From positions 1-8,794 of the forward strand of contig JAUWME010000064.1 in NCBI GenBank assembly GCA_030613285.1: 8,794 nt of DNA, given 5' to 3'. Below are positions 1 through 5,432 of the stretch, piece after piece (position 1 is the first letter of the stretch; each line of letters starts with the position of its first letter). Source of the DNA: Candidatus Zymogenus sp. (GTDB lineage: Bacteria > Desulfobacterota > Zymogenia > Zymogenales > Zymogenaceae). The notes under the pieces are model-generated. The model was not told the origin of the DNA. It saw nothing but the letters and a program-made list of their open reading frames with translations, and searched no databases. The position numbers were made by a program, and so were the translations under genes.

Positions 1-736
1 AACCATTACAAGGGAAATAATCAAACAAAAGAGCGTCAAGTATGAGGTATTGGACAACGGCGTCGTATATGTCCGCTTGCCCCAGTTTATCGAAACGACG
101 ATGATGGATTTTAAAAAAGCCCTTAAGGACGCAGAGAAAGAGTTAAACGGTGGAGAGATCAAAGGAATAATCCTCGATTTGAGAAACGACCCCGGCGGTC
201 TCCTGTCAAAATCCGTGGAGATTACCGATATGTTTGTCGAGGAAGGAACAATTGTCTATACAGAGGGGCGGGTTTCAGGAAGCAGGATGATGTTTAAGGC
301 CCACAAACTTGGAACTCTTCCGAAGACTCCGATGGTGGTATTGATCAACGGCGGCAGCGCCAGCGCCTCTGAAATTGTGGCTGGTTCTTTGAGAGACCAC
401 GGCAGGGCCATTCTGATTGGGACAAAAAGTTTTGGTAAGGGCTCCGTCCAGACAATCATTCCAATGTCCGATGGATCTGGAATTAAGCTGACAACGGCGA
501 AATACTATACGCCCAGCGGAGTTTCGATACACGGTGTGGGAATTGAGCCGGACATCATGATTGAAATCTTAGTGCCGGAAGAGAAGGAAGATTCCACAGA
601 TGACAAAGACGAAACAAACAAGACAGAGGACGATAAAGATAAAAAGGTGGAAGATGTTCAATTGGACAAAGCGAAAGAGGTTCTCAAAAATTGGAGCAAA
701 TACAAGGATCTTCTCAAAGTGAATTTAAAAAAGTAA
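1..736 (+). CDS. ctpA: S41 family C-terminal processing peptidase, 3' part (CtpA-like)
   Basis: This is the C-terminal 244 codons of a carboxy-terminal processing protease. The reading frame is open from base 2, so the gene starts upstream of the window. Such enzymes are periplasmic or membrane-anchored serine proteases that trim or degrade envelope proteins. The segment opens with the TREIIK..SVKYEVL strand that normally follows the PDZ domain. The catalytic core follows: NGGSASASEI, with the probable nucleophile Ser at codon 362-364, and SFGKGSVQ, with the general-base Lys at codon 437-439. Their 25-residue spacing matches Prc and plant D1 protease. The YYTPSG..IHGVGIEPD motif near 505-555 ends the core. 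The last ~60 residues are a highly charged Asp/Glu/Lys linker and a short helix, typical of bacterial CtpA. The next gene starts 14 nt later, so the two are probably co-transcribed. The family call is secure; the exact paralogue is not. Confidence 0.95.
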   Translation, partial: TITREIIKQKSVKYEVLDNGVVYVRLPQFIETTMMDFKKALKDAEKELNGGEIKGIILDLRNDPGGLLSKSVEITDMFVEEGTIVYTEGRVSGSRMMFKAHKLGTLPKTPMVVLINGGSASASEIVAGSLRDHGRAILIGTKSFGKGSVQTIIPMSDGSGIKLTTAKYYTPSGVSIHGVGIEPDIMIEILVPEEKEDSTDDKDETNKTEDDKDKKVEDVQLDKAKEVLKNWSKYKDLLKVNLKK

Positions 737-750
737 TCGCTGTGTCTTAA

Positions 751-2109
751 ATGACTACAAAAAAAATTAAAAACAAAAAAATGGGGGAGCGGAAAAACAA
801 ATCTCCCAAGGCAACTAAAGCTGCTATCCGCTCCCCCAAAAAGATATCTAAAAGCAAAGATAAAAGCAAAACCAAAACGAAAGCCAAAAACAAAACAATT
901 GGTTTGTTTGAGTCAAAGGGCAGATATATTGCTATTTCCGCCCTTTTACTTGTTGCTATTGTTGTACTTGTTTTTGTGGCATTCGGTTTGATAAAAAAGA
1001 GGGTGGAGCCGATATTTCCCAGCCCCTCTTTGACCGGAATCCCGATTGATACTCCCACGGGCGCGCTCAAGACCAAAAGAGATATTGTCGCGATCAACGA
1101 AGAGATTACCCGTTCCCTCCTTGAGCTTGGTTTTTCTGAGTTATCTCTCGAAGATGCCGATGAAGAGCTTCGGGTGAGTGGTGGTGTTCATTTCAAAGAA
1201 ATTATCGAGAGTTACACCTTAAAAGATGGTGATGATAAAAAAGAGATTGTCAAATTTCTGGATGAAGGACTAATAAGTTTTGGCGATGACGTGACCATCG
1301 ATGAAACTGAGCTGTCGGATGGCGGGTTGAGGCTCATTTTTTATTTGCAAAATCATCCCGTAAGGAGGCTCACGTTTTCACCGCCCGCATCAAATGTCCC
1401 GAACGATTTGAAGATAGTAAAACCACCTGTGGAAAGGCGGCTCCCAAGGCTTGTAATTATCATGGATGACATGGGGACAAACAAAAAGTATTTGAGGGAG
1501 CTTCTGGCGTTGAAATATCCGGTAACTATCTCTGTGATGCCGCATCAGCCATATTCAAAATATGTTGCGAAGCGCGCCCATAAAAAGGGTGCAGAGGTGA
1601 TGTTGCATCTCCCCATGGAGCCTATAGGATATCCCAACAATAATCCAGGGGCGGGGGCGCTCTTTACCTTTATGGAAGATGAGGTGTTCAAAAATAGTCT
1701 CATCTCAGCTATTGACTCGGTTCCAAACATCGTTGGTGTCAACAATCATATGGGTTCTCTGTTGACCCAGGACGAGGCAAAGATGAAGCTGATGCTCACA
1801 GAGCTTAAAAAAAGAGGGCTCTTTTTTGTGGATTCAAGGACTACTGCAAAGACAAAAGCTTATGGGTTGGCGGTCAGGATGGGTGTCCCAACTGTGGAGA
1901 GGTCGGTTTTTCTTGACAACGAAAACGATGTAAAAAAGATCAAAGAAAGGATAAGGGAGCTTATAAAGAAGGCAAAGGAAAATGGCGGGGCCGTGGGAAT
2001 TTGTCACCCAAAGTGGGAGACTATAGAGGCCCTGAAGTTGATGGAGCCGACTTTGACTTCCGGGAAAGTTAAGGTTGTTACTGTCGGTGAACTGTTGAAA
2101 CAAAAATAG
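751..2109 (+). CDS. divergent polysaccharide deacetylase family protein (YibQ/DUF610-like)
   Basis: A 452-residue membrane-anchored protein. Residues 1-58 form an extremely basic cytoplasmic tail with 19 lysines in the first 50 residues. Residues 60-81 are one transmembrane helix. Residues ~105-215 are an unrecognised periplasmic region, and ~230-450 are the divergent polysaccharide deacetylase domain. Visible domain motifs are the IIMDDMG segment (Asp239-Asp240), VTISVMPH, EVMLHLPMEP (His286), NNHMGS (331-336), FFVDSRTT (Asp361) and GICHPKWET (His419). They resemble the NodB fold and mark this family (PF04748). Substrate is unknown; in E. coli yibQ lies beside envC, which suggests a cell-wall role. 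An in-frame stop at 748-750 sits right before the ATG. No Shine-Dalgarno is visible at 751 or at the next in-frame ATG (781), so translation may depend on coupling to the upstream protease gene. Family call is strong; the start is less certain. Confidence 0.93.
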   Translation: MTTKKIKNKKMGERKNKSPKATKAAIRSPKKISKSKDKSKTKTKAKNKTIGLFESKGRYIAISALLLVAIVVLVFVAFGLIKKRVEPIFPSPSLTGIPIDTPTGALKTKRDIVAINEEITRSLLELGFSELSLEDADEELRVSGGVHFKEIIESYTLKDGDDKKEIVKFLDEGLISFGDDVTIDETELSDGGLRLIFYLQNHPVRRLTFSPPASNVPNDLKIVKPPVERRLPRLVIIMDDMGTNKKYLRELLALKYPVTISVMPHQPYSKYVAKRAHKKGAEVMLHLPMEPIGYPNNNPGAGALFTFMEDEVFKNSLISAIDSVPNIVGVNNHMGSLLTQDEAKMKLMLTELKKRGLFFVDSRTTAKTKAYGLAVRMGVPTVERSVFLDNENDVKKIKERIRELIKKAKENGGAVGICHPKWETIEALKLMEPTLTSGKVKVVTVGELLKQK

Positions 2110-2133
2110 ATAATTTATTCGGCTGGAGGGAAC

Positions 2134-2748
2134 ATGGAAAACTTCTTGGACTTGTTGGTGGATGGCGGTATCTTGATGATCCCGATACTGCTCTGTTCGG
2201 TTATTGCGCTGGGGGTCTTTCTGGAGAGGATTTTCTATTTCAGGAGAAAGAAGATTATTCCACAGGAGCTTTTAGTTCAGGTGGAGGATCTAATCAAGGG
2301 CAATAAAATAGACGATTTGACAAACGTTTTGAAGAGAGATCGCTCGCCCATGGCAAGGATATTTTTTACCGCCCTTAAAAACTTTGGGAAAAAGAGGGTG
2401 ATAATCAAGGAGTCTGTAGAGGAGGTGGGAAGACAGGAGTCCGAGCTTCTGGAAAAGAATGTGGGGGTGCTTTCTGTCATAGCCCAGATAACCCCCCTAC
2501 TGGGCCTTTTGGGTACGGTTCAGGGAATGATCAAGGTCTTTAACAAGATTGTGTCTATCGGCGTTGGGGACCCTTCCCAGCTTGCTGATGGAATATCGGT
2601 GGCGTTGGTTACCACTGCGGCGGGGCTTACTGTTGCCATACCAACACTCATTGGGCACCACTACCTTATGGCCCGGGCAAACGAACTCACCTCTGAAATG
2701 TTGCAATACACCATCGGATTTGTGGACATAATAAAGGGTGATGATTAA
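2134..2748 (+). CDS. MotA/TolQ/ExbB proton channel family protein
   Basis: A 204-residue inner-membrane protein of the TolQ/ExbB family, the pentameric subunit that uses the proton motive force to drive envelope machines (TonB, Tol-Pal). Three hydrophobic helices are visible at about 11-31, 110-133 and 153-177, with the large cytoplasmic loop (35-108) expected for the family. The conserved pore motifs TPLLGLLGTVQGM (120-132) and ALVTTAAGL (157-165) are present. Their threonines correspond in pattern to the channel threonines of ExbB. A good Shine-Dalgarno, GGAGGG at 2125-2130, precedes the ATG. The partner gene follows after 70 nt. Whether it serves a TonB-like or Tol-like system cannot be decided, because no tonB, tolA, tolB or pal gene is in the window. 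Confidence 0.95.
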   Translation: MENFLDLLVDGGILMIPILLCSVIALGVFLERIFYFRRKKIIPQELLVQVEDLIKGNKIDDLTNVLKRDRSPMARIFFTALKNFGKKRVIIKESVEEVGRQESELLEKNVGVLSVIAQITPLLGLLGTVQGMIKVFNKIVSIGVGDPSQLADGISVALVTTAAGLTVAIPTLIGHHYLMARANELTSEMLQYTIGFVDIIKGDD

Positions 2749-2788
2749 AGCCTCTTTTTTTGGGCGATCCCCTTAAAATGGCTTTTAA
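2745..2788 (+). other. possible stem-loop between the two proton-channel genes
   Basis: Bases 2745-2752 (TTAAAGCC, overlapping the stop codon of the ExbB/TolQ gene) can pair with 2780-2788 (GGCTTTTAA, one bulged T). An inner GGG/CCC stem lies at 2762-2764 and 2769-2771. It lies in the 70-nt spacer between the two subunit genes. It lacks a T-tract after the 3' arm, so it does not look like an intrinsic terminator. It could affect mRNA stability or the relative output of the two subunits, but this is inference from short AT-rich arms. Confidence 0.3.
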
Positions 2789-2818
2789 CTGATTTGCTTG
2801 GATGAAAGGATTTTAGTA

Positions 2819-3232
2819 ATGGATTTTAGGAAAAAAATAAGAGGCGATGAACCTGTAAATGTAAATCTCATTTCGCTTATCGACGTTGTTCTCTTGCTCC
2901 TCATCTTCTTCATGATATCTTCAACGTTTGTTGTAAAACCCGGACTCAAGGTGGACCTCCCCGAAGCATCCGTGGAGGAGGTTCCTCAGGAGAAGGGGGA
3001 CATTGTCGTTTTTGTAACGAAGGATAACAAGGTTAAGATTGACGATGAGTTTTATAGCTCTGCTGAGCTTTATGAAAAACTCTCTGCCCTAAAAAAGGAA
3101 AAGCCGGAGGCAAAGTTGATTATTCAAGCAGACGAGGAAGCGAACCATGGAACCGTTGTTGATATCATGGACAATGCCAAAAGAACCGGTTTTACAAGGC
3201 TCTCCATTGCCACAGAGAAGAGGAAGGAATAA
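2819..3232 (+). CDS. ExbD/TolR family biopolymer transport protein
   Basis: A 137-residue partner of the preceding channel protein. It has a short cytoplasmic N-terminus and one transmembrane helix (about 17-40). The essential proton-carrying Asp is at residue 22 in the NLISLIDVVLLLLIFFM segment. A periplasmic domain follows (about 45-137) with the VDLPEAS motif and the C-terminal LIIQADEEANHG...VVDIMDNAKRTG pattern of ExbD/TolR. The start was set at ATG 2819 because AAAGGA (2805-2810) is a Shine-Dalgarno at good spacing and because relatives begin with a MxFRxK sequence. An in-frame TTG at 2798 would only add seven residues and has no better ribosome site. No TonB or TolA gene follows; a minus-strand gene comes next. 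Confidence 0.94.
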   Translation: MDFRKKIRGDEPVNVNLISLIDVVLLLLIFFMISSTFVVKPGLKVDLPEASVEEVPQEKGDIVVFVTKDNKVKIDDEFYSSAELYEKLSALKKEKPEAKLIIQADEEANHGTVVDIMDNAKRTGFTRLSIATEKRKE

Positions 3233-3280
3233 AGCTATTTGTAGGAAATGATAGAAAAAAACTGTCATTGTTTGAAATAA

Positions 3281-3304
3281 AACAAGGGGCTTAAGCCCCT
3301 TGTT
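3281..3304 (-). terminator. perfect 10-bp hairpin, intrinsic terminator of the HicB-like gene
   Basis: Bases 3281-3290 and 3295-3304 are exact reverse complements (AACAAGGGGC with a TTAA loop). Read on the minus strand, the hairpin starts at the stop codon of the HicB-like gene and is followed by TTTATTTC, a reasonable U-rich tail. On the plus strand the bases after the hairpin (CAAAGAC) are not T-rich. It is therefore a convincing terminator for the minus strand only, although it also marks the end of the ExbD/TolR gene. Confidence 0.75.
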
Positions 3305-3480
3305 CAAAGACAAAAATCGGGCTTTTTGACATCAAGATAAAGGGAAATCGCTTCTTTTGTTCTTTCCATAAGCTCATCGAAAATCTTTGCCTGTGTGTGG
3401 CAACCCGGAAGTTCGATAACCTCGGAGATAAAGTAACCATCTTTTCCCTGTTCCACAATGACACTGAATTTTTCAATCAT
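3304..3480 (-). CDS. solitary HicB-like (HicB/UPF0150 family) small protein
   Basis: A 58-residue protein made only of the HicB partial-RNase-H-like fold. It has a KFSVIVEQGKDGYFISEV hairpin (residues 4-21), the ELPGCHTQ signature (23-30) and a helix FDELMERTKEAISLYLD (34-50). In HicAB toxin-antitoxin pairs this fold neutralises the HicA mRNA interferase. Here no hicA-like ORF is visible on either side, and there is no C-terminal ribbon-helix-helix or HTH DNA-binding domain. It may thus be an orphan antitoxin or a HicB-fold protein of another role. The start at 3480 (MIEKFSV) is preferred over an ATG at 3505-3507 for two reasons: relatives start just before this strand, and the predicted transcription start falls at about 3506. 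The longer form would add nine residues. Confidence 0.8.
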   Translation of the reverse strand: MIEKFSVIVEQGKDGYFISEVIELPGCHTQAKIFDELMERTKEAISLYLDVKKPDFCL

Positions 3481-3512
3481 ATTATTAACCACACTGCTAA
3501 ATCTCATAAGTC

Positions 3513-3542
3513 AGTTTAATCATCATTGTGCAGTTTAGTCAA
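3513..3542 (-). promoter_or_regulatory. predicted sigma70-type promoter of the HicB-like gene
   Basis: On the minus strand, TTGACT (3542-3537) and TAAACT (3518-3513) are separated by 18 nt. Transcription would start near 3506. This falls on the upstream candidate ATG (3505-3507), which argues that translation begins at 3480 after a short leader. The alternative is a leaderless mRNA starting at 3507. The call rests only on consensus matching. Confidence 0.45.
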
Positions 3543-3803
3543 GGTAAGTGTAAGGAAGGGCAGTTGTTCAGTTCTCGATGATTGAGTGAAAAGTTATTTC
3601 TCCTTTTTAGTCCTTATCTCTAATCCCCCGCCGAAGGTAGCCACGCATCATTGCCCTCCCCCATTAACCTTCCTGTAATTAATTTAGTAGTTGGCCCAAC
3701 ACCCCATTAATTGCAACTTCCAGCAAACCCCCCAAGCAATTGGCCCAGCAAATGTACTATCTCCCCAACTGAAATGTTCCAGCAACCCTCAGCAACCCCT
3801 TTT
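3543..3803. other. gene-free spacer with C-rich repetitive sequence
   Basis: Together with the promoter just to its left, this stretch leaves about 320 bases (3481-3803) without a convincing gene. The small ORFs crossing it on both strands have no recognisable family and overlap the better-supported zinc-ribbon gene antisense or out of frame. The plus strand is notably C-rich from 3625 on (CCCCCG, CCCTCCCCC, ACCCCCC), so the minus strand has many G-runs. The right half holds the degenerate tandem repeat listed separately. No terminator with a clear T-tract was found for the minus-strand zinc-ribbon gene. Confidence 0.6.
3659..3750. repeat. degenerate tandem duplication, units of 43 and 49 nt
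   Basis: Unit 1 (3659-3701) and unit 2 (3702-3750) both begin with CCCCATTAA, carry CTTCC near their middle, and end with TTGGCCCARCA (R is A then G). A third, more decayed relative may lie at 3751-3799, where TTCCAGCAACCC and CAGCAACCCC resemble TTCCAGCAAACCC of unit 2. The interior of the units is poorly conserved. An old duplication in non-coding DNA is the simplest reading. Confidence 0.45.
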
Positions 3804-4175
3804 TTAATCCTTGACCGGAAGCTCCGTACCGCATCTTTTGCAAAAGCGGGTGATCTCTTTCTTGCTGTTGATTTTAAATATATCGTCCATCTCTTCGCAA
3901 TTTGGGCAGAGGTCCCAGTTTCTAAACAATATCTGATCATCCATTGATCTTATATATTTTATTTCGGTAAATTTTAACCAGAAGAGGTTTTCGCCGTTTC
4001 TAAGGTCGCCGTCCTCACAGGTCTCTGAAAAGAGAAAACCGCCGGCACCCATAGAAAACGCCCCAGCCGGAAGGGATATCTCCATCCTGGCTTCATTAAA
4101 ACCGCCGTCCTTGTCAAACCCTGGGGGAGTTACCTCCTCGCAAGTGGTTATCTTTATTCCAATAGCTATTGTCAT
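3804..4175 (-). CDS. hypothetical protein with C-terminal zinc ribbon
   Basis: A 123-residue protein that I do not recognise as a named family. Residues 1-85 contain a Gly- and Phe-rich, beta-looking region without clear motifs. The C-terminus has a treble-cysteine-pair style zinc ribbon: CPNC (90-93), an 18-residue spacer, then CKRC (112-115) followed by GTEL. This Cys4 arrangement is typical of small zinc-ribbon modules that stabilise proteins or bind nucleic acid or partners. No signal peptide or membrane helix is visible, so it is probably cytoplasmic. The ATG at 4175 has only a weak ribosome site (GAGATGA). A promoter and an inverted repeat lie directly upstream. It stands alone and is divergent from the M28-like gene. 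The intact cysteine pattern supports this reading frame over the overlapping ones. Confidence 0.7.
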   Translation of the reverse strand: MTIAIGIKITTCEEVTPPGFDKDGGFNEARMEISLPAGAFSMGAGGFLFSETCEDGDLRNGENLFWLKFTEIKYIRSMDDQILFRNWDLCPNCEEMDDIFKINSKKEITRFCKRCGTELPVKD

Positions 4176-4191
4176 TCTGTCATCTCACAAA

Positions 4192-4224
4192 GGTTTTAGA
4201 TAGGTTAAGGATGGTATCAAAACC
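4192..4224. promoter_or_regulatory. inverted repeat, operator-like, over the zinc-ribbon gene promoter
   Basis: GGTTTT-A-GATA (4192-4202) and TATCAAAACC (4215-4224) form an inverted repeat with one extra A and a 12-nt centre. The right arm overlaps the predicted -10 and spacer of the minus-strand promoter, and the left arm lies just past its start point. A further direct copy of TATCAAAACC sits at 4325-4334, ten bases upstream of the predicted -35 of the divergent M28-like gene. This arrangement suggests a binding site for a dimeric regulator acting on both genes, or a leader hairpin in the zinc-ribbon mRNA. Confidence 0.4.
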
Positions 4225-4239
4225 ACCCTGGATAGTCAA
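4211..4239 (-). promoter_or_regulatory. predicted promoter of the zinc-ribbon gene
   Basis: On the minus strand, TTGACT (4239-4234) and TACCAT (4216-4211) are separated by exactly 17 nt. Transcription from about 4204 would give a leader of roughly 29 nt before the ATG at 4175. The -35 hexamer is identical to that proposed for the HicB-like gene. The evidence is consensus matching only. Confidence 0.45.
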
Positions 4240-4344
4240 GAGATTAGAGGGTTTTTGGGGTTTAAAAAAGGTTTTATTGTTTTTCCCTGAGTGATGGATT
4301 TAAAAATATTTAAAAAAAATAATTTATCAAAACCCTTTTATTTC

Positions 4345-4373
4345 TTTCCAGCTGGACAGATTTTGTTTATAAT
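4345..4373 (+). promoter_or_regulatory. predicted promoter of the M28-like gene
   Basis: A perfect -10 hexamer TATAAT (4368-4373) lies 17 nt after TTTCCA (4345-4350), a 4/6 match to the -35 consensus. A very A/T-rich tract (about 4296-4330) upstream could act as an UP element. The start point would be near 4380, only about three bases before the ATG at 4383. Confidence 0.55.
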
Positions 4374-4382
4374 GAAATTGTT

Positions 4383-5261
4383 ATGAAAACCAAAAAAATT
4401 CATATTGCCGCAATCCTTCTCTTTGCTATGACTCTTCTTTTTGCATTTCCTCTCTTTGGCCAGGAGGTGGAGCACCTTTCTGATGTCTGGAAGGAGTTTA
4501 CCTACATACCGTTAAAAAGGGTTGATCGTTGCAAAGATATTGTCGAGATGTTTAAACACTTTGGGGCAGATGAAATTTACGTTGAACCAATAGAGGGTGG
4601 AAGGTCATGTCCGGGAAACATCATTGTTCCCCTCAAATCGGGGACAGCTAAAGATAGATTGGACGGGGACAGTGTTAGCTATATTATTATATCCGCTCAC
4701 CTCGACATGGAAGGGGATGGCGTCGGTGCTTTGGACAACTACAGCGGCTCTTTGATGATGGCGGCTCTTTATAAGGGACTTAAAGGAAGTGAGCGAGCGC
4801 ACGATTTTCTCTTCATCGCATTCGACAGGGAAGAGGAAGGTCTCTTGGGCTCCAAGGCTTTCGTAAAAAAAAGTAGATTTATGCCAAAAATGCCAGAGAA
4901 TATTCACGCTGTAATTAATCTCGAATGTCTCGGCATTACACTCCCTCATCCATGGCCCGAAGGCTCTTCTGATTCCTTGGAGGATCTCTTTATCGAAGTC
5001 GGCAAGAGGTATAACCTTGATCTATCTCCAGTTTCAATAAAAAATGTCCGTACAGATTCCCTCCCATTTCTCGAAAAAGGCTTTCCGGCGATAACTCTGG
5101 ATGGAATAATGCCTTACGATCTTTTTATCCTTGGGTCTCGATTAGATGTCCCTGCCGTTATTGACAAGAACACTTTTTTCCAGAGCTACCCGATTTTGCT
5201 GGAGTATATTTTGGAGGTGGATGCTCTTTCGGAGTGGCCTGACCCAAAAAATGTAAGGTAG
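4383..5261 (+). CDS. secreted M28-family peptidase-like protein
   Basis: A 292-residue protein with a signal peptide: KKTKK-like basic start, hydrophobic core 8-25, and a likely cleavage before the QEVEH segment. No lipobox Cys is present. The rest matches the M28 aminopeptidase fold. It has ISAHLDMEGDGVGALDNYSG (His106 and Asp118 as first zinc ligands), FDREEEGLLGS (Glu150 as general base, Glu151 as ligand) and NLECLG (Glu181 where Asp is usual). TDSLPFLEKGFPAITLDG (224-241) follows. The C-terminal YHTxxDT motif that gives the last zinc His seems replaced by LGSRLD (250-255), so one ligand looks lost. It may be a single-zinc or inactive enzyme, or use another residue. The mature protein would be periplasmic or exported. 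No Shine-Dalgarno precedes the ATG. The family call is firm; activity is doubtful. Confidence 0.85.
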   Translation: MKTKKIHIAAILLFAMTLLFAFPLFGQEVEHLSDVWKEFTYIPLKRVDRCKDIVEMFKHFGADEIYVEPIEGGRSCPGNIIVPLKSGTAKDRLDGDSVSYIIISAHLDMEGDGVGALDNYSGSLMMAALYKGLKGSERAHDFLFIAFDREEEGLLGSKAFVKKSRFMPKMPENIHAVINLECLGITLPHPWPEGSSDSLEDLFIEVGKRYNLDLSPVSIKNVRTDSLPFLEKGFPAITLDGIMPYDLFILGSRLDVPAVIDKNTFFQSYPILLEYILEVDALSEWPDPKNVR

Positions 5262-5422
5262 GGGATGAAGAATTTTTGTAGTTTATGTCAGAAAATGTTT
5301 TCTTTTTCTCCAAAAATAGTTTAATATATGAAGGAGAATCTTCAAATTGAAAGCTATTTCATGGCAATATCTATTTGTTCAAGCTGATAGGAAGGAGTTA
5401 TTTAGTTTTTTTATTATTTTTT

Positions 5423-5428
5423 GGAGGT
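5423..5428 (+). promoter_or_regulatory. ribosome binding site deciding the alcohol dehydrogenase start
   Basis: GGAGGT lies five bases before the ATG at 5433. This strong Shine-Dalgarno excludes the in-frame TTG at 5421, which would place the ribosome site inside the coding region. Confidence 0.85.
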
Positions 5429-5432
5429 CAAA

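Noticed and set aside
747..1097. Minus-strand 116-codon hydrophobic open frame.
   Set aside because: It lies antisense to the lysine-rich tail and membrane helix of the YibQ-like gene; the hydrophobic residues arise from antisense reading of A-rich codons.
3707..3947. Overlapping small ORFs on both strands (78 codons plus, 77 codons minus).
   Set aside because: Neither resembles a known family. Both conflict with the zinc-ribbon gene, whose paired CxxC motifs give clear coding evidence, and they extend into the repetitive C-rich spacer.
5290..5309. AGAAA/TTTCT hairpin followed by T-rich sequence after the M28-like gene, considered as a terminator.
   Set aside because: The stem is short and almost purely A-T, so it would be too weak for an intrinsic terminator.
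5347..5375. TTGAAA with a TCTATT 17 nt downstream, considered as the alcohol dehydrogenase promoter.
   Set aside because: The -10 lacks the key second-position A and the surrounding AT-rich DNA gives many equally good matches; not strong enough to list.
5328..5387. A 19-codon ORF upstream of the alcohol dehydrogenase.
   Set aside because: No Shine-Dalgarno, no recognisable sequence and only 19 codons in AT-rich spacer; chance occurrence is likely.
5421..5432. TTG at 5421 as the start of the alcohol dehydrogenase.
   Set aside because: It would put the strong GGAGGT ribosome site inside the coding sequence; ATG 5433 is correctly spaced from that site.
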